Origin: Schlesneria sp. DSM 10557 | GTDB taxonomy: Bacteria; Planctomycetota; Planctomycetia; Planctomycetales; Planctomycetaceae | Reading direction: 5' to 3' | Assembly (NCBI RefSeq): GCF_041860085.1 | Contig: NZ_CP124747.1 | Coordinates: forward strand, 6,285,001-6,349,000 | DNA length: 64,000 bases | Part shown: positions 9,611-20,259 of the stretch, piece by piece | Layout: each line of letters starts with the position of its first letter | Position numbering within the stretch: the stretch's first letter is position 1 | Position numbers and translations under genes: made by a program | The notes under the pieces: model-generated | Databases searched by the model: none | Told to the model about the DNA's origin: nothing | Seen by the model: the letters and a program-made list of their open reading frames with translations, nothing else

Positions 9611-12600
9611 ATGACGGATTCGAGCGACCCTCGCTTTCACAAGACCACTGCCTCGGAATCAGAGAACGTCGTCGGTCAGACTGTCGGGTTAAAAGAGGGG
9701 CGTGGCAATCATTCGGATCTCTCAGAGTCACATGCTCGAGCACTCATGCAGGCGATGGTCGCCTTTCGGGATGGTGACTTTACCGTTCGATTGCCATCAG
9801 ACTGGCTGGGAACGGAAGCTCGTATCGCTGAAGCGTTCAATCAAACAATTGCTCAGAAGCAGCGGATTGCGTTCGAAGTCGCACGACTGAGCAACACGGT
9901 TGGTCGCGAAGGACGCTTGAAGCAGCGAATGACGCTTCCGGGGGCGATTGGCGAATGGGCGGTGGAAGCCGACTCCATCAACAATCTGATTGACGATCTG
10001 GTGCGGCCCACGACCGAAATTGCCCGGACGATCGGTGCCGTCGCCAAGGGAGACCTCGGTCAGTCGATGGAACTGGAAGTCGACGGTCGGTCGCTCAAGG
10101 GAGAATTTCTTCGATCAGCACAACTCGTCAATACCATGATCGAGCAGCTATCCGTGTTCACCTCTGAGGTCACTCGTGTGGCTCGTGAGGTCGGGACTGA
10201 AGGAAAATTGGGGGGGCAAGCCCAAGTAAAGGGTGTCTCCGGTGTCTGGAAGGATCTGACGGATTCGGTCAACCAGATGGCAGGCAATCTGACTGCCCAG
10301 GTGCGGAATATCGCTGAAGTCACGATTGCCGTGGCAACAGGCGATCTCTCCAAAAAGATTACCGTGGACGTGCGCGGGGAAATTCTCCAGTTGAAAGAAG
10401 CCACCAACACCATGGTCGACCAGCTTCGTTCATTCGCTTCGGAAGTGACTCGTGTGGCTCGCGAGGTCGGGACCGACGGACGTCTGGGGGGACAGGCCGT
10501 TGTTCCAGGGGTCGCCGGGACGTGGAAAGATTTGACGGATTCTGTGAACGCCATGGCAACGAACCTGACGGCTCAGGTCCGTAACATTGCGACGGTGACC
10601 ACCGCTGTCGCGCGGGGCGATCTATCGCGAAAGATTACCGTCGATGTGAAAGGGGAAATTCTCGAGCTGAAAGAAACGATCAACACGATGGTTGATCAGC
10701 TCAACGGGTTCTCCTCCGAAGTGACCCGCGTAGCGCGCGAAGTCGGTACAGAAGGGAAGCTGGGGGGGCAGGCGGTAGTGCCCGGGGTGGCCGGTACCTG
10801 GAAAGACCTGACCGACTCGGTGAACTCGATGGCATCGAACCTGACGGGCCAGGTCCGCAATATTGCCGATGTGGCAACGGCCATTGCCAAAGGGGATCTT
10901 TCCTCCAAAATCACCGTCGAAGTGAAGGGAGAGATCCTGGCGCTGAAAAACACCATGAACACCATGGTTGATCAGCTCAACGGCTTTGCTTCAGAAGTGA
11001 CCCGCGTGGCGCGTGAAGTGGGAACCGAAGGGAAGCTGGGAGGGCAGGCCGATGTCCCTGGCGTAGCGGGGACTTGGAAAGACCTGACTGACAATGTCAA
11101 CTTCATGGCCTCTAATCTGACGGGGCAGGTCCGCAATATCGCCGAAGTGACGACCGCCGTGGCCAATGGCGACCTCTCCAAAAAAATCACGGTAGATGTG
11201 CGAGGGGAAATTCTTGAGCTGAAAAACACCATTAACACCATGGTGGACCAGCTCAACGGGTTCGCATCAGAAGTGACCCGCGTAGCGCGCGAAGTCGGTA
11301 CCGAAGGAAAACTGGGCGGTCAGGCCGAAGTGCTGGGGGTCGCCGGTACCTGGAAGGATCTCACCGATTCTGTCAACGCGATGGCGACGAACCTGACATC
11401 CCAGGTCCGTAACATTGCCGAAGTGACGACCGCCGTGGCGAACGGAGACCTCTCGAAGACCATCACCGTCGATGTGCGGGGAGAAATTCTTGAGCTGAAA
11501 AACACCATCAACACCATGGTGGACCAGCTCAACGGGTTTGCCGGTGAAGTGACACGTGTGGCGCGCGAAGTCGGTACCGAAGGCAAGCTGGGGGGACAAG
11601 CTCAGGTGCCGGGCGTCGCCGGGACGTGGAAGGACCTGACCGACAACGTGAACTCCATGGCCTCCAACCTGACCGACCAGGTTCGCAACATTGCGGATGT
11701 CGCGACGGCCGTGGCGAACGGGGACCTTTCGAAGAAGATTACCGTCGACGTGCAGGGCGAAATTCTACAGCTTAAAGAGACCATGAACACGATGGTCGAA
11801 CAGCTTTCGGCGTTCGCTTCTGAAGTGACCCGTGTTGCTCGTGAGGTCGGTACGGAAGGAAAGCTGGGTGGTCAGGCGATGGTGAAAGGGGTTGCCGGTA
11901 CCTGGAAGGACCTGACCGACAATGTGAATTCAATGGCCAATAACCTCACGTCACAAGTACGAAACATTGCCGATGTGACCACGGCCGTCGCCCGGGGCGA
12001 TCTCAGTCGCAAGATCACCGTGGAAGTGAAAGGCGAAATTCTTGAGCTGAAGAACACGATCAACACGATGGTAGACCAGTTGAACGGGTTTGCCGCCGAA
12101 GTGACACGCGTGGCACGTGAGGTTGGCACGGAAGGGAAACTGGGGGGGCAGGCCGCGGTTCCCGGTGTCGCCGGCACCTGGAAAGACCTGACCGACAACG
12201 TGAATTTTATGGCGTCCAATCTGACCGGGCAGGTTCGCAATATTGCGGAAGTCGCCACGGCGATCGCCAAGGGAGACCTGTCGTCCAAGATTACGGTGGA
12301 AGTAAAAGGAGAAATCCTGGCACTCAAAAACACCTTGAACACCATGGTCGACCAGTTGAACGCGTTTGCGGGTGAAGTCAGCCGCGTGGCGCGCGAGGTC
12401 GGTACCGATGGGAAACTGGGTGGTCAGGCCGAAGTCGAAGGAGTTGCGGGAACGTGGAAAGACCTGACGGACAATGTGAATTCGATGGCGTCGAACCTCA
12501 CCAATCAGGTCCGCAACATCGCAGAAGTGACCATTGCCGTCGCGAACGGTGACCTCTCGAAGAAGATTACCGTCGATGTGCGGGGTGAGATTCTGGAGCT

Positions 12601-15600
12601 GAAAGAAACCATCAACACCATGGTGGACCAGCTTCGATCGTTCGCAGCCGAGGTCAGTCGCGTCGCGCGTGAGGTGGGGACCGACGGGAAACTGGGAGGG
12701 CAAGCACAAGTTCCGGGCGTGGCCGGCACCTGGAAGGACCTAACTGACAACGTCAACTCTATGGCGTCGAACTTGACGGGGCAGGTCCGCAACATCGCCG
12801 ATGTCTCGATGGCCATCGCCCGCGGAGATCTCAGCCGCAAGATCACGGTCGATGTAAAAGGAGAAATCCTGCAACTGAAGGAAACCATCAACACGATGGT
12901 CGATCAGTTGTCGGCGTTTGCTTCTGAAGTGACCCGAGTGGCTCGTGAAGTCGGTACGGAAGGAAAGCTGGGGGGCCAGGCCGTGGTGCCGGGAGTGGCG
13001 GGGACCTGGAAGGACCTGACCGATAACGTGAACTCCATGGCATCAAACCTGACGGGGCAGGTCCGCAATATCGCCGAAGTGACGATCGCTGTGGCGAATG
13101 GAGACCTGTCAAAGAAGATCACCGCGGACGTGCGGGGTGAGATTCTGCAATTGAAGGAAACCATCAATACGATGGTCGAGCAGCTTCGCTCGTTCGCCTC
13201 TGAAGTGACCCGCGTGGCGCGGGAAGTGGGAACCGAAGGACGGCTGGGCGTTCAGGCTGTTGTGCCCGGCGTTGCGGGAACCTGGAAGGACCTGACTGAC
13301 TCGGTGAATACGATGGGGGCCAACCTGACCGCTCAGGTGCGAAACATCGCCGAAGTCACGACCGCCGTGGCGCGTGGTGACCTGAACCGAAAAATCACCG
13401 CCGACGTCAAAGGTGAAATTCTGGAGCTGAAGAACACGATAAATACGATGGTGGACCAGTTGAACTCGTTCGCCGGAGAAGTGACCCGTGTTGCTCGTGA
13501 GGTCGGTACTGAAGGGAAGCTGGGTGGTCAGGCGCAGGTGTCGGGGGTAGGAGGAACGTGGAAAGACCTGACGGACAATGTGAACTTCATGGCTTCCAAC
13601 CTGACGGAGCAGGTTCGCGGAATCGTGAAGGTGGTGACCGCCGTCGCGAATGGCAATCTGACGCAGCGTCTGACGGTGCAGGCCAAGGGGGAAGTTGCCG
13701 CTCTGGCGGACACGATTAATAACATGACGGACACCCTCGCAACGTTTGCCGATCAGGTAACGAACGTGGCCCGTGAGGTGGGTGTCGAAGGGCGATTGGG
13801 AGGTCAGGCTCACGTCCCCGGTGCTGCAGGGACCTGGAAGGATCTGACTGGAAACGTCAACCTGCTGGCCGCAAATCTGACGACGCAGGTCCGTGCGATC
13901 GCTGAGGTGGCTACGGCGGTGACGAAGGGAGACTTAACTCGTTCAATTCAGGTTGAGACGCGCGGCGAGGTCGCCGAACTCAAAGACAACATCAACACGA
14001 TGATTTCGAACCTGCGAGAAACGACACAGCGAAACCGTGAGCAGGACTGGCTCAAAACGAACCTCGCCAAGTTCACGGGGATGTTACAAGGTCAACGGGA
14101 ACTGAGTACTGTCGGGCAGTTGCTGCTGATGGAACTGGCGCCGCTCGTCGACGCACATCAGGGAACGATTTATCACCTGACAGACCATCAGGGCAGCTCA
14201 ACGCTCAAGTTGCTGTCGAGCTACGCGCACGTCGGCAGCCGCCAGTTCGAGGCAGAGATTCGGCCAGGCTCGGGTCTGGTCGGCCAGTGTGCGGTCGACA
14301 AGAAGCGAATACTGCTGACGAACGTTCCACCCGATTTTATCTCGATCCATTCGAGCCTTGGTCATGCGCAGCACCTCAGCATCATCGTGCTGCCGGTCCT
14401 GTTTGAAGGACAGACAAAGGCGGTGATTGAATTGGCGACGCTTCAGCAGTTTAGTGCGGGATCGCTCGCATTTCTGGAACTGCTGACGCAAAGCATCGGA
14501 GCTGTCTTCAATACGATCGAGGCGACGATGCGGACTGAAGGCCTGCTGTCGCAATCGCAGCAACTGACCGTCGAACTTCAGTCCCGTCAGAGTGAACTTC
14601 AGCAAACGAACCGTGAACTGGGGCTGAAAGCCAAACTGCTGGCCGAGCAGAACGAAGAAGTGGAACGGAAGAACCGGGAAGTGGAACAGGCCCGCAGGGC
14701 GCTGGAAGAAAAAGCCGAGGAACTTGCGCTGACATCCAAGTACAAGTCCGAGTTCCTGGCGAACATGTCTCATGAACTCCGAACGCCGCTGAATTCGATT
14801 CTGATTCTCAGTCAGCAGCTCGCGGGAAATTCGGGCGGCAACCTGACTCCCAGGCAGATCGAGTTCTCGCGCAACATCAACTCCTCCGGCTCGGACCTGC
14901 TGCATCTGATCAATGACATTCTGGACCTGTCGAAGATCGAATCGGGCACGGTCACCGTCGACGTCGAAGAGATTCCGTTTGCGGGACTGCGGGATACCAT
15001 CGACCGGAACTTCCGTCACGTGGCCGAAGCGAAGAACCTTCCGTTCAATGTCCACTTCTCCGAAGACCTTCCACGGTCCATGGACACCGACCCAAAACGA
15101 TTGCAGCAGATTCTGAAAAACCTGCTTTCGAACGCGGTCAAATTTACCTCCCACGGACACGTCGAAGTGGGAGTTCGGTTCGCGACGGAAGGATGGAGTA
15201 TCGATCATCCCGTGCTCAATTCGACCCAGCAGGTGCTTGCATTCTCGGTGGAAGATACCGGGATCGGGGTTCCCCCTGACAAGCAACGACTGATTTTCGA
15301 AGCCTTCCAGCAGGCGGATGCGGGGACGTCTCGCAAGTATGGTGGAACGGGGTTGGGGCTGGCGATCAGTCGCGAGCTGGCCATCCTGCTAGGGGGCGAG
15401 ATTAAACTGACCAGCATCCATGGTCAGGGAAGCACATTCACGCTTTATCTTCCACTGCACTATTCGGGGCCCGCGAATTCTCCGAGCCCCGCCGCAACCA
15501 GCAATCTCGTACCAGATGTGGCTCAGAGCATTACTGTACGGCCAATGGTCGCCGAAGAACATGTCGAAGATGATCGCAAGGCCATCGACGAGGGTGACCT

Positions 15601-16768
15601 GATCATGCTGATTATCGAGGATGATCCTCATTATGCCCGAATTCTGCTGGGATTGGCGCGAGATAAAGGTTTCAAAGGAATCGTTGGAAATAAGGGATCG
15701 TTAGGGCTGTCATTAGCACGACAATTCAATCCGACAGCGATTTCTTTAGATATCTTCCTGCCTGACATGCTCGGCTGGACCGTGCTGAATCAGTTAAAGC
15801 TGGATCCTGTTACCAGACACATTCCTGTACTGGTTGTTTCGATGGAAGAGGAACGTCAGCATGGTCTGGCACATGGCGCGTTCGCGTGTCTCGTCAAGTC
15901 ATCGACGACGGAGGGGCTGGAGACAGCTTTTGATCGGATCAGGCATTTCATCAGTAACACAACAAAACGACTTCTGATCGTCGAAGACAACGACATCGAA
16001 CGGCAGTCGATCGTCGATCTGCTTGCACACAGCGATGTGGAAATTGTTGCCGCGGGCTCGGGCGGCGAAGCGAAGGCCGCCATCGAAGAAGGATCTTTCG
16101 ACTGCATGGTTCTCGACCTGAGGCTGCCCGATATGTCGGGTTTTGAACTGCTTGAGTACCTTCAAAAACAGACGCCGAAACCGGATATTCCCGTCGTGGT
16201 CTTCACAGGGAAAGAACTTTCCATGGAGGAACAGAACCGTCTGAAGGTGATGGCAAGAAGTATTATTCTCAAGGACGTGCAGTCGCCGGAAAGGCTGCTT
16301 GACGAGACGGCGCTATTTTTGCATCGCGTCGTCACCGATCTACCGGTGGAAAAACGCAAGATGCTGGAGCGACTGCATAATTCCAACGAAGTCTTGCATC
16401 ATCGAAAGATACTGGTTGTGGATGATGATGCCCGTAACATCTTTGCATTGACGTCGTTGCTTGAGAATCAGGAAATGGACGTACTGACCGCGACGAACGG
16501 CCGGGCGGCGATTGAAATGATCAGGAATACGCCCGACCTGAGTATGGTTCTCATGGACATCATGATGCCGGAAATGGACGGTTACGAAACGATGCGGGAG
16601 ATCCGCAAAGACCCCGAATTTCGTACGCTGCCGATCCTGGCCCTGACGGCAAAGGCAATGAAAGGCGATCGGGAGAAATGCCTCGACGCCGGCGCAAGTG
16701 ACTACATCGCCAAACCGGTGAATACGGACCAGTTACTCTCGTTGTTGCGTGTCTGGCTGTTCCGATAG
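9611..16768 (+). CDS. Multi-HAMP hybrid histidine kinase with GAF and three receiver domains
   Basis: 2385-residue cytoplasmic sensor kinase; no membrane span or signal peptide is visible. Order: a HAMP-like lead, then fourteen 92-residue repeats (residues about 174-1461), each with a HAMP core (GDLSKKITV...GEILELK) and a linker ending in WKDLTD; a GAF domain at about 1500-1630; a coiled coil; a HisKA H-box [10 protein letters not shown] with the phosphoryl His at 1721; an HATPase domain to about 1960 (DTGIGV, GGTGLGL); then receivers starting near 2000, 2119 and 2266 with acceptor Asp in [16 protein letters not shown] and MDIMMPEM. The architecture resembles group III (Nik1-like) kinases that sense osmotic or cell-envelope stress through poly-HAMP arrays, but with many more repeats. 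No Hpt domain follows. The next gene is another hybrid kinase about 106 bp downstream, so the two may form one pathway. Confidence 0.93.
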   Translation: MTDSSDPRFHKTTASESENVVGQTVGLKEGRGNHSDLSESHARALMQAMVAFRDGDFTVRLPSDWLGTEARIAEAFNQTIAQKQRIAFEVARLSNTVGREGRLKQRMTLPGAIGEWAVEADSINNLIDDLVRPTTEIARTIGAVAKGDLGQSMELEVDGRSLKGEFLRSAQLVNTMIEQLSVFTSEVTRVAREVGTEGKLGGQAQVKGVSGVWKDLTDSVNQMAGNLTAQVRNIAEVTIAVATGDLSKKITVDVRGEILQLKEATNTMVDQLRSFASEVTRVAREVGTDGRLGGQAVVPGVAGTWKDLTDSVNAMATNLTAQVRNIATVTTAVARGDLSRKITVDVKGEILELKETINTMVDQLNGFSSEVTRVAREVGTEGKLGGQAVVPGVAGTWKDLTDSVNSMASNLTGQVRNIADVATAIAKGDLSSKITVEVKGEILALKNTMNTMVDQLNGFASEVTRVAREVGTEGKLGGQADVPGVAGTWKDLTDNVNFMASNLTGQVRNIAEVTTAVANGDLSKKITVDVRGEILELKNTINTMVDQLNGFASEVTRVAREVGTEGKLGGQAEVLGVAGTWKDLTDSVNAMATNLTSQVRNIAEVTTAVANGDLSKTITVDVRGEILELKNTINTMVDQLNGFAGEVTRVAREVGTEGKLGGQAQVPGVAGTWKDLTDNVNSMASNLTDQVRNIADVATAVANGDLSKKITVDVQGEILQLKETMNTMVEQLSAFASEVTRVAREVGTEGKLGGQAMVKGVAGTWKDLTDNVNSMANNLTSQVRNIADVTTAVARGDLSRKITVEVKGEILELKNTINTMVDQLNGFAAEVTRVAREVGTEGKLGGQAAVPGVAGTWKDLTDNVNFMASNLTGQVRNIAEVATAIAKGDLSSKITVEVKGEILALKNTLNTMVDQLNAFAGEVSRVAREVGTDGKLGGQAEVEGVAGTWKDLTDNVNSMASNLTNQVRNIAEVTIAVANGDLSKKITVDVRGEILELKETINTMVDQLRSFAAEVSRVAREVGTDGKLGGQAQVPGVAGTWKDLTDNVNSMASNLTGQVRNIADVSMAIARGDLSRKITVDVKGEILQLKETINTMVDQLSAFASEVTRVAREVGTEGKLGGQAVVPGVAGTWKDLTDNVNSMASNLTGQVRNIAEVTIAVANGDLSKKITADVRGEILQLKETINTMVEQLRSFASEVTRVAREVGTEGRLGVQAVVPGVAGTWKDLTDSVNTMGANLTAQVRNIAEVTTAVARGDLNRKITADVKGEILELKNTINTMVDQLNSFAGEVTRVAREVGTEGKLGGQAQVSGVGGTWKDLTDNVNFMASNLTEQVRGIVKVVTAVANGNLTQRLTVQAKGEVAALADTINNMTDTLATFADQVTNVAREVGVEGRLGGQAHVPGAAGTWKDLTGNVNLLAANLTTQVRAIAEVATAVTKGDLTRSIQVETRGEVAELKDNINTMISNLRETTQRNREQDWLKTNLAKFTGMLQGQRELSTVGQLLLMELAPLVDAHQGTIYHLTDHQGSSTLKLLSSYAHVGSRQFEAEIRPGSGLVGQCAVDKKRILLTNVPPDFISIHSSLGHAQHLSIIVLPVLFEGQTKAVIELATLQQFSAGSLAFLELLTQSIGAVFNTIEATMRTEGLLSQSQQLTVELQSRQSELQQTNRELGLKAKLLAEQNEEVERKNREVEQARRALEEKAEELALTSKYKSEFLANMSHELRTPLNSILILSQQLAGNSGGNLTPRQIEFSRNINSSGSDLLHLINDILDLSKIESGTVTVDVEEIPFAGLRDTIDRNFRHVAEAKNLPFNVHFSEDLPRSMDTDPKRLQQILKNLLSNAVKFTSHGHVEVGVRFATEGWSIDHPVLNSTQQVLAFSVEDTGIGVPPDKQRLIFEAFQQADAGTSRKYGGTGLGLAISRELAILLGGEIKLTSIHGQGSTFTLYLPLHYSGPANSPSPAATSNLVPDVAQSITVRPMVAEEHVEDDRKAIDEGDLIMLIIEDDPHYARILLGLARDKGFKGIVGNKGSLGLSLARQFNPTAISLDIFLPDMLGWTVLNQLKLDPVTRHIPVLVVSMEEERQHGLAHGAFACLVKSSTTEGLETAFDRIRHFISNTTKRLLIVEDNDIERQSIVDLLAHSDVEIVAAGSGGEAKAAIEEGSFDCMVLDLRLPDMSGFELLEYLQKQTPKPDIPVVVFTGKELSMEEQNRLKVMARSIILKDVQSPERLLDETALFLHRVVTDLPVEKRKMLERLHNSNEVLHHRKILVVDDDARNIFALTSLLENQEMDVLTATNGRAAIEMIRNTPDLSMVLMDIMMPEMDGYETMREIRKDPEFRTLPILALTAKAMKGDREKCLDAGASDYIAKPVNTDQLLSLLRVWLFR
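10130..13993 (+). repeat. Fourteen tandem 276-bp coding repeats (poly-HAMP array)
   Basis: Measured from the Asn codon of NTM to the same codon in the residual copy, the block is exactly 14 x 276 bp with no insertion or deletion. The TGG of WKDLTD falls at 10247, 10523, 10799 and, for the fourteenth copy, 13835. Repeats 2-12 are closest to one another. The last two ([17 protein letters not shown] and [17 protein letters not shown]) have drifted most. Confidence 0.95.
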
Positions 16769-16874
16769 TTTCGACCCTGATAAAACCACTGCTGTTATGA
16801 ACATGGATTCACGCTCGTCGATCTGCGGGCTCACTGATCGCTCTCTCAGGCAATCACCCCTCAAGGAGGCTCCG

Positions 16875-18917
16875 ATGTCTGCATCGCACAGCGGCGCCAT
16901 TAATATCCTGATCGTGGATGATGAGCCGAAAAATCTGACGGTTCTGGAAACGATCCTCGATGATCCGCACTACCGGCTGGTGCGAGCAGAATCTCCCGAC
17001 GAAGCCCTGCTGGCGCTGGTGGCAGATGAGTTTGCGCTGCTCATTCTTGATATCCGCATGCCGGGAATGACAGGGTTTGAGCTGGCTCAGATGATTAAGG
17101 AACGAAAGAAAACGGCCAGCGTTCCGATTATCTTTTTGACCGCATACTACAACGAAGATCAGCACATGCTCGAAGGATACGGAACGGGGGCTGTGGACTA
17201 TCTCCACAAACCCGTGAATCCTGCGGTGCTGCGGTCAAAAGTCGCTGTTTTTGCTGAACTTTACAGCAAACGACGTGAACTTGCAGAAGCCAATCGCGCG
17301 CTCATCGCCGAGAACGCAGAGCGGCGGCGGGTTGAAGATGATCTCAGGCAGCTCAATGAAACACTCGAACAGCGGGTATCAAACCGAACCCAGGCGCTCG
17401 CTGAAATCAGTTCAGCGCTCCAAGAGTCCTTCGCGTTACTTGATACTCTGGCTGCAACAGCACCGGTGGGATTGGCGTTTATCGATCGAGATCTGAAATT
17501 CGCTCGAGTTAACGAAACTCTCGCCGACTACCACGGTGTCCCACTCAACGATCATCTCGGTCGAAAGGTGGCGGAGGTTGTGCCTGACCTGTGGCCCGAC
17601 CTGCAGCCGCTACTTCAACGGGCGATCGCTGGTGAGCCCGTCGTGAATATCGAAGTATCAGGTACGTCAGCGACCTCCGGGGATGTTCTGCACTGGTTGG
17701 CGAGTTACTACCCGGTCCAGGTGCAGACGGAAACTATCGGTGCTGGCGTGGTCATGGTTGACGTCACGTCGCAGAAGAAACTGCAGCAGGCGATCACGGA
17801 AGCGGACCGCCGTAAAGATGAGTTCCTGGCCACCTTGGCGCACGAGCTTCGCAATCCGCTGGCCCCGATACGCAATTCGCTCCAGATCATCAAGCTGGCA
17901 CCTGGGGACGCGGAGATCGTCCAGGAGGCGCGGACTGTGATGGAACGGCAGCTCGCGCAGATGGTTCATCTGGTCGACGACCTGCTCGATGTCAGCCGAA
18001 TCAGCCGGGGTAAACTGGACCTGCGGATTGAACGAGTGGATCTCAATGTGATTCTCAACAACGCCCTCGAGACTAGCCGGTCTTTGATTGAATCGAGTGG
18101 CCACGAACTCCGTGTTGATCTGCCGTCCGAACCACTCTTTATGGATGCAGACGTGACCCGATTAGGGCAGGTGTTCGCGAACCTGCTGAATAACGCGGCA
18201 AAATACAGTGAAAGAGGGTCACAGATTGCCCTGACCGCTGCCCGAGTGGGGCGCGAAATTGTGGTCAGTGTAAAGGACAATGGCATTGGGATTCCGACCG
18301 AGATGCTCCATCAGATCTTCGAGCTGTTCACTCAGGTCGATCAATCGCTGGAACGCTCAAACGGTGGCCTGGGAATCGGACTGTCACTTGTCCAGCGCCT
18401 GGTGCAAATGCACGGCGGTGACGTAAAAGCTCACAGTGACGGCAGCGGAAGGGGAAGCGAATTCATCGTTCGGTTGCCACTCGCGGTCCTGAAAAGCAGT
18501 CCCGCTGAGCCGTCTTCTCCCGGCGGGCCCGCCGCAACATCGACGCCGCCCCGCCGAATTCTGATCGCCGATGACAACGAGGACTCGGCGACCAGTCTGG
18601 CCAGAATTCTCAAGATCATGGGGAACGAAGTCCATACGGCGAACGATGGTGAAGAGGCCGTCATACTGGCCGCCACGTTCCGTCCGGATGTCATTCTGAT
18701 GGACATTGGCATGCCGCGAATGAATGGCTATGACGCATGCCGCGAGATCCGCAGTCAACCCTGGGGGAAAGAGACCGTCCTGATTGCCCAGACAGGATGG
18801 GGGCAAAACGAAGATAAGAAGCGATCCCGAGACGCAGGCTTCGATTTGCACATCGTTAAACCGATGGACCCCATGATTCTGGAAGGGTTACTGACAGAAC
18901 TGAAGTCCTCTAATTGA
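16875..18917 (+). CDS. Hybrid histidine kinase, receiver-PAS-kinase-receiver
   Basis: 680-residue soluble two-component kinase. N-terminal receiver at about 8-125 (ILIVDDEPKN, acceptor Asp in LILDIRMPGM, Lys in LHKPVNP), a coiled-coil linker, a PAS domain at about 190-305 (ALLDTLAATAPVGLAFIDRD), HisKA with LAHELRNPL and the phosphoryl His at 323, an HATPase (NLLNNAAKY, DNGIGIP, GGLGIGLSLV), and a C-terminal receiver (LIADDNEDS, LMDIGMPRMNG). The frame opens at a GTG at 16749 that overlaps the previous kinase gene, but the ATG at 16875 is preferred because AAGGAGG ends 5 bp before it. The N-terminal receiver makes it a plausible acceptor of phosphate from the upstream multi-receiver kinase. 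Confidence 0.9.
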   Translation: MSASHSGAINILIVDDEPKNLTVLETILDDPHYRLVRAESPDEALLALVADEFALLILDIRMPGMTGFELAQMIKERKKTASVPIIFLTAYYNEDQHMLEGYGTGAVDYLHKPVNPAVLRSKVAVFAELYSKRRELAEANRALIAENAERRRVEDDLRQLNETLEQRVSNRTQALAEISSALQESFALLDTLAATAPVGLAFIDRDLKFARVNETLADYHGVPLNDHLGRKVAEVVPDLWPDLQPLLQRAIAGEPVVNIEVSGTSATSGDVLHWLASYYPVQVQTETIGAGVVMVDVTSQKKLQQAITEADRRKDEFLATLAHELRNPLAPIRNSLQIIKLAPGDAEIVQEARTVMERQLAQMVHLVDDLLDVSRISRGKLDLRIERVDLNVILNNALETSRSLIESSGHELRVDLPSEPLFMDADVTRLGQVFANLLNNAAKYSERGSQIALTAARVGREIVVSVKDNGIGIPTEMLHQIFELFTQVDQSLERSNGGLGIGLSLVQRLVQMHGGDVKAHSDGSGRGSEFIVRLPLAVLKSSPAEPSSPGGPAATSTPPRRILIADDNEDSATSLARILKIMGNEVHTANDGEEAVILAATFRPDVILMDIGMPRMNGYDACREIRSQPWGKETVLIAQTGWGQNEDKKRSRDAGFDLHIVKPMDPMILEGLLTELKSSN

Positions 18918-18954
18918 CTTCCGGATTGGGGTTGCTGCAGACGCTCAGGCAGGC

Positions 18955-20187
18955 TTACTTTCCATTGAAGCGTGGTTTCCGTTTCTCATTGAAAGCAGCG
19001 ATCCCTTCTTGCGCATCGGGTAATCCCAGGCACTGGATGTAGGCTGCCGTATCCGCGAGGTAGGCCTGCTTTGCTTGTGTTCCTTCGTCCGCGTGGATCA
19101 GTTGTTTTGTCAGACGAAGAGCGGCGGCGGGCTGAGCCAGGAATTGCTGGGCTAGCTCCCCTGCGCTGCTTAGCAGCCGCGTTTGAGGAACGAGCTCATG
19201 GACCAGACCGTACTGGCTGGCTTGCTGCGAGGTGATCTGTTTGCCGGTAAGACATAACTCGAGGGCGCGGGCTTTGCCGACCAGTGCCGTCAACTGAGCG
19301 ATTCCGTAGCCGGGTGGCCAACCCAGTTTGATCTCGGGCATGGAAAAGCGTGAGGAATGTGCGGCAATGCGGAAATCGCACGAATATGCCAGCACGCATC
19401 CCCCTCCAAATGCCACTCCGTTAATCGCCGCGATGAATACCTGAGGCAGTTTCTCCCAGGCGAGGTACAGAGATGCCTGTCGATGGCTGAGTCGGGTTGC
19501 TTCCGCCAGATCGAGCGTGCCGACCTCGGTGACGTCGTCCCCTGCACAGAAGGCTTCTCCACTGCCCGTCACGATCACCACTCGAACGTCCGGGTGACCC
19601 GCCAGCCAGGCGTTGAGTTCCTCCAGATCCGCCGTCATCTGTCGGTCGACGGCGTTCAGCTTTGCAGGGCGGTTCAGCCAGACCGTGGCGATGGCCCCCG
19701 CTCGTTCGACTCGTAACGTCTTGAGGGGAGGCAGGTCCGAATGATTCGGTTGCGGTGAGACCGGCAGGACTGACCCTTCCCGCATTTGGCTGGCCTTGTC
19801 TTCCAGCCTGGCAGCGAACTTCTCGGTGCGGATCACTGCACGGCGGTGTGTACCACGACCAATCTGGTCTTGGGTGTCGAATGCCGCCAGTTCAAAATCA
19901 ATCAACCGTCCGTCGATCGCCGTCACTTTCGCCTCGGCACGAACGACCGAATTGATCGGGGTGGCAGCCAGATGTTCAACGGAAACTGTCGCTCCGACTG
20001 ATTCTTCTCCGTCTTCCAGAAACGGTAACAGCGCCTCACGAGCCGCGTGTTCCATCAGGTCGATCATCGCTGGCGTTGAAAAGACCATTGCTCCGACCGG
20101 TTGAGAGGCCCCGAGATGGATCACGCTGGATCCATCCGCAAACCGGTCGAGTTTTCCGATGGTCCCAATTGTTAAACCGGATTTCAT
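18955..20187 (-). CDS. Fusion of FlK-like hotdog thioesterase and enoyl-CoA hydratase/isomerase
   Basis: 410-residue two-domain protein. Residues 1-130 resemble fluoroacetyl-CoA thioesterase FlK: Thr38, Glu46 and His72 have the same spacing as the FlK triad Thr42, Glu50 and His76, and GTHRRAVI near 112 matches the end of that fold. Residues about 155-410 are a crotonase: oxyanion-hole segments SGEAFCAGDD and INGVAFGGGC, and MPEIKLGW keeping one catalytic Glu. The other hydratase Glu (normally after GGGC) is Val, so simple hydratase activity is doubtful; an isomerase or hydrolase role is possible. A TTG start at 20217 is in frame, but ATG 20187 fits the FlK N-terminus. The fusion suggests hydrolysis or recycling of an acyl-CoA made by the crotonase domain. 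The neighbours give no pathway. Confidence 0.85.
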   Translation of the reverse strand: MKSGLTIGTIGKLDRFADGSSVIHLGASQPVGAMVFSTPAMIDLMEHAAREALLPFLEDGEESVGATVSVEHLAATPINSVVRAEAKVTAIDGRLIDFELAAFDTQDQIGRGTHRRAVIRTEKFAARLEDKASQMREGSVLPVSPQPNHSDLPPLKTLRVERAGAIATVWLNRPAKLNAVDRQMTADLEELNAWLAGHPDVRVVIVTGSGEAFCAGDDVTEVGTLDLAEATRLSHRQASLYLAWEKLPQVFIAAINGVAFGGGCVLAYSCDFRIAAHSSRFSMPEIKLGWPPGYGIAQLTALVGKARALELCLTGKQITSQQASQYGLVHELVPQTRLLSSAGELAQQFLAQPAAALRLTKQLIHADEGTQAKQAYLADTAAYIQCLGLPDAQEGIAAFNEKRKPRFNGK

Positions 20188-20259
20188 AGGTCTTGGTTCG
20201 CAATGAAGATCGGCCAATCGACGACCGAACGGAAGTTATGGAGATCGAGTCCGCAGGTG

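Noticed and set aside
10060..13813. Series of minus-strand frames within the HAMP array
   Set aside because: They recur with the same 276-bp period and are antisense shadows of the repeat; no start signals or family match.
14198..15286. 362-codon minus-strand frame
   Set aside because: Antisense to the GAF-HisKA-HATPase region; composition is that of a shadow frame.
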